Below are positions 45,252 through 54,856 of a DNA stretch of 54,890 bases, one piece after another. The DNA is from Pandoraea sp. (GTDB taxonomy: Bacteria > Pseudomonadota > Gammaproteobacteria > Burkholderiales > Burkholderiaceae): assembly GCF_004297875.1 (NCBI RefSeq), contig NZ_SCSK01000060.1, positions 1-54,890 of the forward strand, read 5' to 3'. The notes under the pieces are model-generated. The model saw only the letters and a list, made by a program, of their open reading frames with translations. It ran no database searches and was not told where the DNA came from. Within the stretch, counting starts at the first letter, position 1. Every line of letters starts with the position of its first letter. The position numbers and the translations under genes were made by a program.

Positions 45252-46235
45252 ATCATCTTTCGCCGGCGCGTGCATCGGCGATGCCGCGTCGGCGGGGCGG
45301 TCTGCCAGAATCTCGCCGGCGCTGGGCAGAAGCGCCGGCCGGCTGCGCGCGGCGGCCTCCTCGAGGAAGTTCTTCATTGCCCTGACCAGCGCGGGCGCAC
45401 GCACTTCGGCGTGCGTGACCCACCAATACGAGCGGGTCAGGCAAACGGCCTGTGGCAGAACCCGCGCCAACTCCGGGTGCGTATCGGCCATGAAGCAGGG
45501 CAGCACGCAGAGCCCATAACCGTCGAGCGTGGCGCTGAGCTGGGTCAGGATATTCGAGATCTGCAGATCGGCCTGGCGATTGCCAAAAATCTCCTTCAGA
45601 TAGTCGTGCGCGGGCGTTGGCAGGAGATCCGGGATGTAACCGATCAGCCGATGCGCGGCCGCATCTTCGAGAATGCTGAGCTGCGGCCGTGTGCGCAGAT
45701 AAGCTTGGGACCCGTAAAGCCCGTATTCGTAGTCCGCCAGTTTCCTCGCCCGCAGCGGCCCGCTCTCGGGGCGGAACATCGTGACGGCGATATCGGCCTG
45801 TCGCTTGGTCAGGCTGACCGCGCCGGGATTCGCAATCAGCTCGACTTTGACTTCGGGATATCGCTTGGCGAACAGGTGCAGTTGCCGCGCCAGGAAATAG
45901 GTGCCAAAGCCTTCCGGTGTCGCAAGCCGGATCGATCCCGTCATTCGGCGGCCGGCCTCCGATAGATCCGAACAGATACGAATCGCGACGCTTTCCATCG
46001 CCTGCGCTTCGGTGGCCAGACGCTCGCCGGCCGCCGTCAGTAAATAGCCGGTCGGCAGCCGGTCGAAAAGCCTTACCTGAAGGGCGGCCTCCAGCGCCGC
46101 GATGCGCCGGCTCAAGGTCGAGTGATCGATCTGCAGCTGCAGGGCGGCGGCGGTGAGGCGGCCGGCGCGCACCACGGCCAGGAAGGAACGCAGATCGTCC
46201 CAGTCAAAGGTCGGGGTATGGGGTTTTGCGCACAC
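45237..46235 (-). CDS. LysR-family transcriptional regulator
   Basis: A 332-residue LysR-type protein: N-terminal helix-turn-helix (LRSFLAVVRAGRLTAAALQL, DHSTLSRRIAALEAALQVRL) and a periplasmic-binding-like effector domain (GSIRLATPEGFGTYFLARQL to about 295), plus a C-terminal tail of about 35 residues. Divergent from the SAF-domain oxidoreductase gene across 127 bp, so that gene is the likely target. Effector unknown. Confidence 0.9.
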   Translation of the reverse strand: MCAKPHTPTFDWDDLRSFLAVVRAGRLTAAALQLQIDHSTLSRRIAALEAALQVRLFDRLPTGYLLTAAGERLATEAQAMESVAIRICSDLSEAGRRMTGSIRLATPEGFGTYFLARQLHLFAKRYPEVKVELIANPGAVSLTKRQADIAVTMFRPESGPLRARKLADYEYGLYGSQAYLRTRPQLSILEDAAAHRLIGYIPDLLPTPAHDYLKEIFGNRQADLQISNILTQLSATLDGYGLCVLPCFMADTHPELARVLPQAVCLTRSYWWVTHAEVRAPALVRAMKNFLEEAAARSRPALLPSAGEILADRPADAASPMHAPAKDDLPLP

Positions 46236-46362
46236 CGGCTTTGCTCCTTTGCGAATTTACACAAAGGCATCGTATTGAATAATCTCTAGCGAAACAAGCA
46301 TCCGTGCCCGGCCAGACGACCAACCGGCCGGGCGTTGAAATTGCCCGATCCAGGAGGAGCGC

Positions 46363-47727
46363 ATGTCGATGTTCGCAAAATTGCAGCGCCGCGCAGCCGA
46401 AGGCAAGCCGGTTCGCGTCGGCCTCATTGGCGCCGGAAAATTCGGTTCGATGTATTTGTCCCAGGCGTGGCGAACCGTCGGCATTCACCTGACCGGCGTC
46501 GCTGACCTGTCGCCCGCGCGCGCGCAGGACGCCATGCGGCGCGTCGGATGGGCGCCGGAGCGGTTTGCCGCCAGATCGTTCGAGGAGGCGGCCCGCAGCG
46601 CGGGCACGTTCGTGACCGACGACGCGCAGGCGCTGATTGCCAGTCCCTTCGTCGATATCGTGATCGATGCGACCGGCAGCCCGGCCGCAGGCATTCGCCA
46701 CGTGCTCATGGCCTGCGAGCATCGCAAGCATGTGGTGATGGTCAACGTTGAGGCCGACGCATTGGCAGGCCCGCTGCTGGCGCGACGTGCCGCGCAGGCC
46801 GGCATTATCTACTCGATGGCCTCCGGCGATCAGCCGGCGTTGATTGCCGAGTTGGTCGACTGGGTCCGCACGGCCGGTTTCGAGGTGGTGTGCGCCGGCA
46901 AGGGCACCAAATACCTGCCGGTGTATCACCAGTCCACGCCCGATACGGTCTGGGGACACTATGGTTTTACGCCGGAGCAGGTCGCCGGCGGCGATTTCAA
47001 TCCGCAGATGTTCAATTCCTTCCTCGACGGCACGAAGTCTGCCCTGGAGATGGCGGCCGTTGCCAATGCCTGCGATTTGAGCCCACCCGACAATGGCCTG
47101 TCGTTTCCCCCTTGCGGCGTGGATGACCTGCCGAGCGTGCTGCGTCCGATGGAACATGGCGGCATCCTTGCCAGGCGCGGCACGGTGGAGGTCGTGTCTT
47201 CGCTCGAGCGTGATGGGCGCCCGGTGTTTCGGGATCTTCGGTGGGGCGTCTATGCCGTGTTCGACGCGCCGACCTTGTACGTGCGCGACTGCTTCAAGCA
47301 GTATGGTCTCAAAACGGACGACAGCGGCCGCTTTGCCGCGACTTACAAACCGTATCATCTGATCGGACTCGAACTGGGGACGTCGGTGGCGAGCATTGCC
47401 ACGCGGGGCGAGCCAACGGGCGCTACCAATGGCTGGCGCGCCGACGTGGTGTCGATCGCCAAGCGAGCGCTCAAGCCCGGCGAGATGCTCGACGGCGAGG
47501 GCGGCTTCACCGTGTATGGCAAGGTGATTCCCGCGTCGACGTCGCTTGAACTCGGCACGGTGCCGATCGGGCTCGCGCATGGCCTGAAGCTCGAGAGGGC
47601 GGTCGCCGCAGGCTTGCCGGTCAGGTGGTCGGACGTCAGTTTCGATCGCGCCAATCCGGCGATCGGCTTTCGTCTTGAAATGGAGGCGATCTTTCGCGGG
47701 GAATGGGGCGCGCGGTCGTCACGGTGA
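46363..47727 (+). CDS. NAD(P)-dependent oxidoreductase with C-terminal SAF domain
   Basis: A 454-residue protein. Rossmann fold at the N-terminus (VRVGLIGAGKFGSMYLSQ), an IDATGSPAAGIRHVL segment and HVVMVNVEADALAG resembling homoserine dehydrogenase-like and Gfo/Idh/MocA-like enzymes, then SGDQPALIAELVDWVRTAG and KGTKYLPVYH. The last roughly 100 residues (VVSIAKRALKPGEMLDGEGG, TVYGKVIPA) form a SAF domain, as in sugar-acid and antifreeze-type proteins. Such fusions often act in sugar-acid or four-carbon-acid metabolism. Substrate not deducible. GGAGGA precedes the ATG. Regulated probably by the divergent LysR protein. Confidence 0.82.
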   Translation: MSMFAKLQRRAAEGKPVRVGLIGAGKFGSMYLSQAWRTVGIHLTGVADLSPARAQDAMRRVGWAPERFAARSFEEAARSAGTFVTDDAQALIASPFVDIVIDATGSPAAGIRHVLMACEHRKHVVMVNVEADALAGPLLARRAAQAGIIYSMASGDQPALIAELVDWVRTAGFEVVCAGKGTKYLPVYHQSTPDTVWGHYGFTPEQVAGGDFNPQMFNSFLDGTKSALEMAAVANACDLSPPDNGLSFPPCGVDDLPSVLRPMEHGGILARRGTVEVVSSLERDGRPVFRDLRWGVYAVFDAPTLYVRDCFKQYGLKTDDSGRFAATYKPYHLIGLELGTSVASIATRGEPTGATNGWRADVVSIAKRALKPGEMLDGEGGFTVYGKVIPASTSLELGTVPIGLAHGLKLERAVAAGLPVRWSDVSFDRANPAIGFRLEMEAIFRGEWGARSSR

Positions 47728-47914
47728 GCCGCGGCGTCGACTTTAGCGGCTGTGCGCGCACCTGGTCCACAGTGACGGCATGGGCGTACTGCGGGCAACA
47801 GGACGACCGGCGCCCTAAAGCTCGCCGTCGAAATCGGCCTGGGTGGCGAGTGATCGGGATTTTTAAGTATTTATTGCATAATTGCGTGAAACGAAATCAA
47901 AGGTCCGACGCGTT

Positions 47915-48823
47915 ATGCCCCCTCCCGCCTCCGGCAGCACACGCCTTAGTTGGTCGACACTCTTTCTATTGACCTTTCCGCCATTGAGTTGGGCCGGCAA
48001 TGCCATTGTCGGGCGGCTTGCGATCGGCGCGGTGCCGCCAATCACACTGAATTTTGCCCGTTGGGCGTTTGCCGGACTGCTGCTGGCCCCGTACGCCTGG
48101 CGCGGGGTCGTGGCGCACCGGGCAACGCTGCGGCAAAACCTCGGCGTGATTACGGCGATGGGCGTGCTCTCGATCGCCAGCTATAACGCCCTGCAGTATC
48201 TCGCGCTCACCACCTCCTCCCCGATCAATGTCACTCTGATCGGCGCATCGATGCCGCTGTTCCTGCTGCTGGTTGGGGTGGTCTTTTTCCGCGAGCGCGT
48301 GGCGGGATGGCACGTCGCCGGCGCGGCGTTTTGTCTCGTCGGCGTGTCGCTCGTGCTGGTGCGCGGGCAACTGAGCCGTCTGGTCCAGTTCGATTTCGTG
48401 CCGGGCGATCTGTTCATGCTGGTGGCGACGATTGCCTGGAGCGGCTATACCTGGCTGCTGCGCAAGAACCGACCGGCCGTGCCGTTGGCAGTGTTTTTGT
48501 TCGCGCAGATCGTGATAGGCGTGATTGTCAGCTTGCCGTTCACGGTCTGGGAGCTGACCGTCGACCACCAGGCCATTCACTGGAGCGGGAAAGTCGTGGC
48601 GATCATGCTGTACGTCGCGACGACACCATCGTTACTGGCGTATTTCGCGTGGGACCGCGCGGTCGCCCGGGCCGGCGCACACCTGCCGGTGTTCTTCATC
48701 ACGCTCACGCCGGTCTTCGCGGCGCTGCTGTCGACCTTGCTATTAGGAGATTGGCCGCATTGGTATCACGCCGCCGGACTGGTCACCATCGTCGCGGGCA
48801 TCTGGCTGGGACAGCGGGCTTGA
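47915..48823 (+). CDS. EamA/DMT family transporter
   Basis: A 302-residue membrane protein with about ten spans in two EamA repeats (LLTFPPLSWAGNAIVGRLAI and LVATIAWSGYTWLLRKNRPA mark the repeat starts; LTPVFAALLSTLLLGDWPHW near the end). Drug/metabolite exporters of this kind move amino acids, nucleosides or other metabolites outward. The ATG at 47915 is preferred to a TTG at 47882. It lies 187 bp after the oxidoreductase gene, with no clear promoter or shared operon. Confidence 0.88.
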   Translation: MPPPASGSTRLSWSTLFLLTFPPLSWAGNAIVGRLAIGAVPPITLNFARWAFAGLLLAPYAWRGVVAHRATLRQNLGVITAMGVLSIASYNALQYLALTTSSPINVTLIGASMPLFLLLVGVVFFRERVAGWHVAGAAFCLVGVSLVLVRGQLSRLVQFDFVPGDLFMLVATIAWSGYTWLLRKNRPAVPLAVFLFAQIVIGVIVSLPFTVWELTVDHQAIHWSGKVVAIMLYVATTPSLLAYFAWDRAVARAGAHLPVFFITLTPVFAALLSTLLLGDWPHWYHAAGLVTIVAGIWLGQRA

Positions 48824-48953
48824 CTGTCCTCGCGTCATACGTTGCGGACTTCGATGTCTGTCAGGGGCTTGGGGGCAACTGATTTTCCGGAAAGCGGGTT
48901 GCCCTCGAGTTGCCTCGCCTGTGACGCAATAACAATCGACGGGGCGATAAAGG

Positions 48954-48988
48954 AAAAACCCCGCGCAGCCAGGCTGGGCGGGGTTTTC
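48954..48988. terminator. Terminator of ssrA (probably bidirectional)
   Basis: AAAACCCCGC (48955-48964) pairs with GCGGGGTTTT (48978-48987) around a smaller inner hairpin. On the minus strand a T-run follows, closing the tmRNA transcript 30 bases past its CCA; on the plus strand it may also end the transporter transcript. Confidence 0.8.
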
Positions 48989-49019
48989 AGGCTGCTCCGT
49001 GCAGCTTTGGAGGGGGTGT

Positions 49020-49379
49020 TGGTGGAGCCGGCGGGAATCGAACCCGCGTCCGTAAGTCTTCTGCAACCAGTTCTACATACTTAGTCCTGTCTTTTGATTT
49101 AACCGTTCCGACGCGGACAGAACACGCTTCGGCACGGCGATTCGCTAGGTTTTAGTACCGGACGTCGCGACGCCATCTGGCACGATCTGATGAAAATGAC
49201 CTCGCGCGGTCTTGCGACCCTACCCCATCAGCAGGCTAGTGCGAGGTTGGCCGGTGTTAAGCGGCCAGCTGGAAACGAGAGTCGTTTGCAGTTAGTTGAT
49301 TCCCATTGATTTACGAGGTGACGGGTCCTCGGTATGCCCTGAATTGCGTCACTACCCACGTCGAAACCAAGTCGGCCCC
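49020..49379 (-). ncRNA. ssrA: Transfer-messenger RNA (tmRNA)
   Basis: About 360 bases. The 5' end GGGGCCGACTTGGTTTCGAC pairs its first seven bases with the 3' CGGCTCC before ACCA, giving the alanyl-tRNA-like acceptor; the T-arm GTTCGATTCCCGC lies near the 3' end. The resume codon GCA is at 49289 and the reading frame gives the tag ANDSRFQLAA followed by TAA (49287-49289 to 49257-49259). SmpB and tmRNA rescue stalled ribosomes and mark the nascent peptide for ClpXP. The tag ends QLAA instead of the common ALAA. The gene begins 29 bases after the DUF748 stop codon. Confidence 0.95.
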
Positions 49380-49391
49380 GTGTGTTCTGCA

Positions 49392-49397
49392 ATTATC
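49392..49397 (-). promoter_or_regulatory. -10 element of ssrA
   Basis: The minus strand reads GATAAT 12 bases before the tmRNA 5' end. No good -35 is visible at 16-18 bp, where the sequence is inside the end of the DUF748 gene. Confidence 0.4.
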
Positions 49398-49408
49398 CCA
49401 TAGATGGG

Positions 49409-52400
49409 TCACTTCAGCGAGAAATCAACCCGGGTGGTGTCACCTTTATCCTTGATTCCCTCGGCAGTGAGTTTGGGGGCCACGACGTACAGCCGGTTGG
49501 CGGCAATTTTGCCGGTGAACCATTCGCGTACCGCATTGGCGCGCGCGTTGGCCAGCGCGCGCAGATCCTGCTCGGTGACCGTCATGTTGGCGGCCAGGAG
49601 CTTCTTCATTTCAGCCGGCGGCAACGATTTGGCGAAGCCAATGAAATTGCGCGGCTTGGGGAATTTGGCTGCTTTGTAGGCTAATTCAAGGTACTTGTTG
49701 TATTCATCCGGGGCGACCGTAATCGGGCCAGTGTCGGGGTTGGCTCCCTCGGCGATCAATGCCTCGCGTTTTTGCGCGCGCACCAGACGCATGACCTTGG
49801 CTTCGCGCAGTCCCTCGGTGTCCTTGTCCGGGTCGACCCGACCAATGATGTCGAGTTGCAGTGCAGGCCGGTCGTTGAGCGCTTTGACCAGAGTTTCCAG
49901 CTTTTTGATGCTGGCCGCGTCCAGGGTCGACGAACCTGGGGCAAAGGCGACGAAGCCGAGTTGCTGGTCGCCACCACCGAAGGCCGATGCCAGCAGATTG
50001 AACGGCGCGGTCACGGCTTTGACGATCAGGTTGACGACGGCGCGCACGATCACACTGCCCAGACTGAATTGCGGGTCTGACAGCGAGCCCGACACGGGGA
50101 TTTGCACGTCGATTTCGCCGCGCGAGTTCTTGAGCAGGGCGACCGCGAGCCTGACTGGCAGGTTGGTGGCGGTGTCGTTCTCGACCCGGTCGCCGAAGGT
50201 CAACTGGTCGATGAAAATATGGTTGTCGGCAGTCAGTTTGCCCTGGTCGAGCAGGTAGTGCACATCGAGGCTCAACTTGCCTTTTTCGATCGGATAGCCG
50301 GTGTACTTGTCCGAATAGGGCGTCAGGTTGGTGAGTTCGATGCCATCGGCCTTGGCTTTGATATCGACGAACGCCATCGGCGTGAGTGGATTGATTTTGC
50401 CGTTGATGTTGATCGGGGCATCATTATCCACGCTGCCTTTGAGCACGACGTCGGCCGGCGCGTTGGATTGCGTGCCGAAGGCGCCGACGCTGCCGCCGAT
50501 TTGCGTGAGGTTGGCGGTGTAATTGGGCTTGATGAAGTTGTCGGTGAAGTTGATGCGTCCGCCTTGCAAGGTGACTCGCCCGATCGCGATGTCGGCCGGA
50601 ATCGCTTTGCCGGCACCCGCCACCGGTGCGCCGGCGGGTGTGGCTGCAGACGTGGCTGCAGACGTGGCCGGCGTGCCTTGAGGCTCGGCGCGCGTCAGCG
50701 ATTTTGGTGCTTCGGATTTTTTCGCAACGAGATCTTCCAGATTGAGCCGGCCGTTGCTGTTGATGATGATGCGCGAGTAGAAGCGGGAAAGCGACAGGGC
50801 GCCGACGTGAATCTTGGGCTCGCCGGTGCCGTAGTGTAAATCGATATGCTCGGCGCTGAGCGCGCCCCAGCGCAGAAAGCTCTCGGAAGTCAGCTTGTCG
50901 CGCATCAGGACATTGCCGAGCGTGGCATTACCGAGGTAGCTGATTTGTATTTTGTCGTGTTGTCTCGCGAATCCGAGCTTGCCTTCGGCGCTCAGCAGCG
51001 CGCTGGCGATGGAGGCGTTCAAGGTCATGTCGATGTAGGGTTCGAACGCGGCAAGATCAAGGCTTTGCGTGCGCACCGCCAGAGTGCCCTTGAGTGGTTC
51101 GGGACTCACTGTGCCGTTGACGCTTAGCGTGCCGCGACGTTGGACCGTGCCATTGATTTCGAGGTGCAGCGGCTTGGCGAGATCTTGCGAAATATCCTGC
51201 ACCTTGGCGTTGAGCGAGGTGAGTTGCACCTTGACCGGATGGCCGGCAACCGCTTCATCGTCAAAGCTGACGGCGGCGTTTTCCAGACCGAGCGTCCCGA
51301 TTTGCCATTGCCAAGGAGCACTGCGGCTTTGCTCCGCGGGGGGAGCTGACCGATGCCGCTCTGGCGCTTTGGCGGGGGTGCCGGCTGCGCCGTGCGCGGG
51401 GGCGGCTGCGACCAGCCTGAGCAGATTGATGGCACCGTCATGTTCGCGGCGGATCGAGGCATCGAGCCCCTTGACGGTGACGCTGCCGACGTCGACGTGC
51501 TTGCGCAGCAGGTCAAAATTCGTCAGATGAGCGCTCAGCGCCGCGACTTTGAGGGGGGTGTCGCGTTTGTCGGGGCTGCGCACGTCCAGACGATCGAGCG
51601 CGAGGCTCGCGGGGGCCACTTGCAGGTTGGGCTTTCCGGCCGCGAATTCGCCTTTGAATTTCGCTTGCGCGGAGAGTGTGCCGCCCTTGATGTCGCCCGC
51701 GAGGACGGATTTGAGCAACGGCTGGAGTGCCGACAGGGCGATGTCGTGTAGCGTGAGCTCACCGTTGGCTTGCGCGCTGGAAAGCGTGAATCCGCCCTGG
51801 GCCGCCAGGCTGCCTCCTGCGGGCAATTGTGCGCCGATATCGTAGCTGGCTGGCGTGCTGCCCAGCGTTTGCACGCCTCTGAGCGCAATATGGATATTCT
51901 CCAGCGTGGCAGCGACGGCCGGAGCGGCGCGCTCGTCACGGTAATGGAGGGTGCTGTTGGTCAGGTTGAATGCTGTGATCGCCAGATCGAGCGGAGCAGG
52001 CGCCGTTGCCTTGGCCGCCGCAGCCGAGGCGGTGTTTGCCGCTGCGGTGGACGATGCTGAGGGCGATGATGCGGGTGCGACGGACGATGGTGATGGCGCC
52101 GCTGCGGGTTTCGCGGCCGCGACTGTCTGACCAGCCGCCGAAGCAGTGCGCGCGGGTGTGCCCGGCGCGGTGACAAGTCGCTGGAAATTGAGCTTGCCGT
52201 CTTTCTCGACCACGACGGTCGGCGCCAGTCCGTCGATTCTCACGGCATTCAAATGAACGATATTGCGCAACGGCTCGACATCGCCCAGGTTGGCCTCGGC
52301 GTGCTTGAGCGAGACGAGCGGGGCGTTGCGTGCGTCGCGCAAATCGACGTTGTCCATGCCGAGCGTGCCGCTGAGCGTGATGTTCGGCGTGCTGCCGCTG

Positions 52401-53239
52401 CGAACGAATTGAACGCGCAAGTCGGCCGACAGCGTGCCTTGCTTGAGGTCGAATGGCAGCGCCGCAGGCGCGTAACCGAGGTAGCGCGGCAAGTCGAATT
52501 GATCGAGCTTCAGGTCGATGATGGAGTCGAGCGACGAGGCGAAGGGCTTGAGCTTGCCGGTCAAACGGAGTGGGCTGCCATCAATGGACGCTTGCAGCAG
52601 TGGCTGAACGAAGACGTTTGTGTCCGACGACAGGTTGGCGATGAACGGGATGCCGAGTTGCAGGTGCTGCACGTGATGCTGCGCATTGAGAACGCGGTCG
52701 TCGAACTGGATCGTGCCATCTCGCACCTGGACGTTATAGATGGCAAAGCGCGTCGGCTTGCTGGGCTCCTTGGGTTTTGGGCCCTGGGTGGCTTTGTCGA
52801 TCAGATCGGAGAAATTGAAGCGCTGCTCGGCTGTGCGAACGATGTGAACCTTTGGGCGATCGATGGTCAACTCATCGATGACCGGAGCGAACCGCCATAA
52901 CGATGACCACGAGACGTCGACGTGCAGCAACCCGATGTCGACAAACGGCTGACCCGGCTGCCGGTCCCCGATATGCACGTTGTGAATATCCAGGCGCAGC
53001 GTATAGGGGTTGACGCTGACCTCGCCGAAAGATACCGGGCGCTCGAGCCATTGACCAAGCTTTTGCGCGACGACCCGATGCATGAGCGGCGGAACACTGA
53101 AGTATGTGATCAGGCCGAACGCGAGTATGACAACCAAGGTTATCAGGCCGCCCTTGCGGGTGCGGGGCGAGCGGCCGATTTCCTGCATGCGCTGGAGGGC
53201 CAACTTCGAGCGGGTTGGGTGGTGCGCCGGATCAGCCAT
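49409..53239 (-). CDS. DUF748 (AsmA-like) envelope protein
   Basis: A 1276-residue protein. A cytoplasmic N-terminus of about 30 residues, one membrane span (about 32-52, GLITLVVILAFGLITYFSVP), then a very long periplasmic part of repeating beta-rich AsmA/DUF748 units (for example VSFGEVSVNPYTLRLDIHNV, and GKLSLDVHYLLDQGKL near 955). A low-complexity Ala/Pro/Ser linker covers about 360-410. The last 180 residues have an OmpA-like fold (VAFAPGSSTLDAASIKKLE and ALQLDIIGRVDP), typical of DUF748 proteins. This family belongs with the bridge-like proteins thought to move lipids between membranes. Role here is inferred from architecture. Confidence 0.88.
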   Translation of the reverse strand: MADPAHHPTRSKLALQRMQEIGRSPRTRKGGLITLVVILAFGLITYFSVPPLMHRVVAQKLGQWLERPVSFGEVSVNPYTLRLDIHNVHIGDRQPGQPFVDIGLLHVDVSWSSLWRFAPVIDELTIDRPKVHIVRTAEQRFNFSDLIDKATQGPKPKEPSKPTRFAIYNVQVRDGTIQFDDRVLNAQHHVQHLQLGIPFIANLSSDTNVFVQPLLQASIDGSPLRLTGKLKPFASSLDSIIDLKLDQFDLPRYLGYAPAALPFDLKQGTLSADLRVQFVRSGSTPNITLSGTLGMDNVDLRDARNAPLVSLKHAEANLGDVEPLRNIVHLNAVRIDGLAPTVVVEKDGKLNFQRLVTAPGTPARTASAAGQTVAAAKPAAAPSPSSVAPASSPSASSTAAANTASAAAAKATAPAPLDLAITAFNLTNSTLHYRDERAAPAVAATLENIHIALRGVQTLGSTPASYDIGAQLPAGGSLAAQGGFTLSSAQANGELTLHDIALSALQPLLKSVLAGDIKGGTLSAQAKFKGEFAAGKPNLQVAPASLALDRLDVRSPDKRDTPLKVAALSAHLTNFDLLRKHVDVGSVTVKGLDASIRREHDGAINLLRLVAAAPAHGAAGTPAKAPERHRSAPPAEQSRSAPWQWQIGTLGLENAAVSFDDEAVAGHPVKVQLTSLNAKVQDISQDLAKPLHLEINGTVQRRGTLSVNGTVSPEPLKGTLAVRTQSLDLAAFEPYIDMTLNASIASALLSAEGKLGFARQHDKIQISYLGNATLGNVLMRDKLTSESFLRWGALSAEHIDLHYGTGEPKIHVGALSLSRFYSRIIINSNGRLNLEDLVAKKSEAPKSLTRAEPQGTPATSAATSAATPAGAPVAGAGKAIPADIAIGRVTLQGGRINFTDNFIKPNYTANLTQIGGSVGAFGTQSNAPADVVLKGSVDNDAPININGKINPLTPMAFVDIKAKADGIELTNLTPYSDKYTGYPIEKGKLSLDVHYLLDQGKLTADNHIFIDQLTFGDRVENDTATNLPVRLAVALLKNSRGEIDVQIPVSGSLSDPQFSLGSVIVRAVVNLIVKAVTAPFNLLASAFGGGDQQLGFVAFAPGSSTLDAASIKKLETLVKALNDRPALQLDIIGRVDPDKDTEGLREAKVMRLVRAQKREALIAEGANPDTGPITVAPDEYNKYLELAYKAAKFPKPRNFIGFAKSLPPAEMKKLLAANMTVTEQDLRALANARANAVREWFTGKIAANRLYVVAPKLTAEGIKDKGDTTRVDFSLK
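50641..50664. repeat. Tandem 12-bp repeat inside the DUF748 gene
   Basis: TGGCTGCAGACG occurs twice in a row, keeping frame and encoding a repeated Thr-Ser-Ala-Ala unit in a flexible linker. A likely slippage-prone spot of small effect. Confidence 0.7.
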
Positions 53240-53294
53240 GGTTTTCCTTTTGGGGGTTTGCTGCGCGATCTCAGCAAGGAAGACTGGTAAACAA

Positions 53295-53981
53295 TCAGGC
53301 CGACACGCTTGCCATATCGAGCAGGTCCATCAGATTCACGGCCGCATTCACCAATGCGTCGGCTTGCCACTCGGCGGGTGCCAGGCCATCGCCGCAGTAG
53401 CCGTAGGCCGCCGCGACGGTGGGCATGCCTGCGGCCTTGCCCGCCTGAACGTCGCGCAGGTCATCGCCTACGTAGACGATATGCTGTGGCAGGATGCCAA
53501 TCTTTTCGGCAGCGAACAGCAGTGGAGCGGGGTGAGGCTTGCTGTGGGGCGTCGTGTCGCCGCAAACGACGCAGGCCGCCTTTTCGCTCAGGCCGAGCTG
53601 ACGCACCAGGGGAGTCGTCAGCCACGTGATCTTATTGGTGACGATACCCCATGGCATGCCTCGGCGCTCGAGCGCCTCGAGCACCGTAGGAATACCGTCG
53701 AACAGGCGGGTGTCGACGCACAGGGCGGCGGCGTAGTTGGCCAGGAATTCCTGCTTCAGGGGCTCGTATTCGTCGTCGCCCGGTCGTCGGTCGAAGGCAG
53801 CGCCGACGAGCCCGCGGGCACCGTGCGACGCCAGCAGGCGCAAGGGTTCGTAAGGCAGCGCCGGCATGGCGCGTGCGAGGCGCATTCTGTTGATGGCCGC
53901 GACCAGATCCGGCGCGGTATCGGCCAGCGTGCCGTCGAGGTCGAAAAGCACTGCGTGGATGGGGTGAGGCAATTTAGGCAT
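53295..53981 (-). CDS. gph: HAD phosphatase: phosphoglycolate phosphatase or MupP
   Basis: A 228-residue HAD-superfamily hydrolase. Motif [13 protein letters not shown] (Asp14, Asp16), motif II IVTNK, motif III Lys in [12 protein letters not shown] and motif [15 protein letters not shown], with an alpha-helical cap after motif I. Annotated as Gph in relatives; the ubiG-adjacent homologue in Pseudomonas is MupP, which dephosphorylates MurNAc-6-phosphate in cell-wall recycling, and sequence alone does not decide. The ATG at 53981 overlaps the ubiG stop by 8 bases; ATG at 53996 is an alternative. Confidence 0.88.
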   Translation of the reverse strand: MPKLPHPIHAVLFDLDGTLADTAPDLVAAINRMRLARAMPALPYEPLRLLASHGARGLVGAAFDRRPGDDEYEPLKQEFLANYAAALCVDTRLFDGIPTVLEALERRGMPWGIVTNKITWLTTPLVRQLGLSEKAACVVCGDTTPHSKPHPAPLLFAAEKIGILPQHIVYVGDDLRDVQAGKAAGMPTVAAAYGYCGDGLAPAEWQADALVNAAVNLMDLLDMASVSA

Positions 53982-54669
53982 CTCGCGTACAGGCAATCAG
54001 ATAATTGACATCGGTATCGTCGTTGATCGCGTAGCGTTGCGTGAACGGGTTGTAGGTCAGACCCTTGATGTCGGCCAATTGCAATCCACTGCTGCGCGCA
54101 AAGCCTGCCAACTCGGCGGGGCGGATGAACTTGGCGTAGTCGTGAGTGCCACGCGGCAATAGCCGTAGCACGTACTCGGCGCCGATGACGGCGAACAGGT
54201 ACGATTTCAAATTCCGGTTCAGCGTGGAAAAAAACACGTGACCGCCAGGTTTGACCAATGTCGCGCACGCGGCGACCACAGCGGCAGGATCCGGCACGTG
54301 TTCGAGCATCTCCATGCATGTCACTACGTCGTAGTGCCCTGCTTCGCGGGCAGCCAGCGCTTCGGCTGCGATTTCCTCGTACGCGACGGTCAGGCCACTT
54401 TCGAGGCTGTGCAGATCGGCCACGCCGAGCGCTTTTTTCGAGAGGTCGATACCTTTGACGTGGGCGCCTTGGCGCGCCATCGACTCGGTCAGGATGCCAC
54501 CGCCGCAGCCAACGTCGAGGACTTGCTTGTCGGCCAGCGAGACGTGCTGCTCGATCCAGTCGAGCCGCAGCGGATTGATTTGGTGCAGAGGCTTGAATTC
54601 GCTATGCGGATCCCACCAACGGTGGGCCAGCTCACTGAATTTCTGCAATTCTTGGGGATCGGCGTTCAT
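53974..54669 (-). CDS. ubiG: Ubiquinone biosynthesis O-methyltransferase UbiG
   Basis: A 231-residue SAM-dependent enzyme that makes both O-methylations of ubiquinone synthesis. Start [20 protein letters not shown] is the family N-terminus; SAM motif [14 protein letters not shown] at 50-62; then [22 protein letters not shown] and the membrane-associating stretch [22 protein letters not shown]-terminal [13 protein letters not shown] at 54669 was preferred to an upstream TTG at 54690. Overlaps gph, so they are co-transcribed. Confidence 0.97.
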   Translation of the reverse strand: MNADPQELQKFSELAHRWWDPHSEFKPLHQINPLRLDWIEQHVSLADKQVLDVGCGGGILTESMARQGAHVKGIDLSKKALGVADLHSLESGLTVAYEEIAAEALAAREAGHYDVVTCMEMLEHVPDPAAVVAACATLVKPGGHVFFSTLNRNLKSYLFAVIGAEYVLRLLPRGTHDYAKFIRPAELAGFARSSGLQLADIKGLTYNPFTQRYAINDDTDVNYLIACTRDA

Positions 54670-54741
54670 GCGGTCTTTTTCAACAGGCAAGCAGGCGAGA
54701 CGATAGCGGGCAATCCTTGCCCAGCAAGGAGCAACGCGGCC

Positions 54742-54771
54742 AGTATAGCGAACGGTTCTTGCTCATGGCAA
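54742..54771 (-). promoter_or_regulatory. Sigma-70 promoter for ubiG
   Basis: On the minus strand TTGCCA (54766-54771), 18-bp spacer, TATACT (54742-54747), about 73 bp before the ubiG ATG. A GAAAACC/GGTTTTC hairpin (54790-54807) and a T-tract lie upstream. Confidence 0.55.
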
Positions 54772-54856
54772 AAAAAAAGGTTCATCGCGGAAAACCGTGG
54801 GGTTTTCAAGGCAGTTGATAATCTGACGACGCAAGGAAAGGTCATCGGAGGATAAA

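Noticed and set aside
54790..54807. GAAAACC/GGTTTTC hairpin near the right edge as an intrinsic terminator
   Set aside because: The T-tract on the minus strand starts about 11 bases after the stem and the stem is short and A/T-rich, so termination is doubtful.
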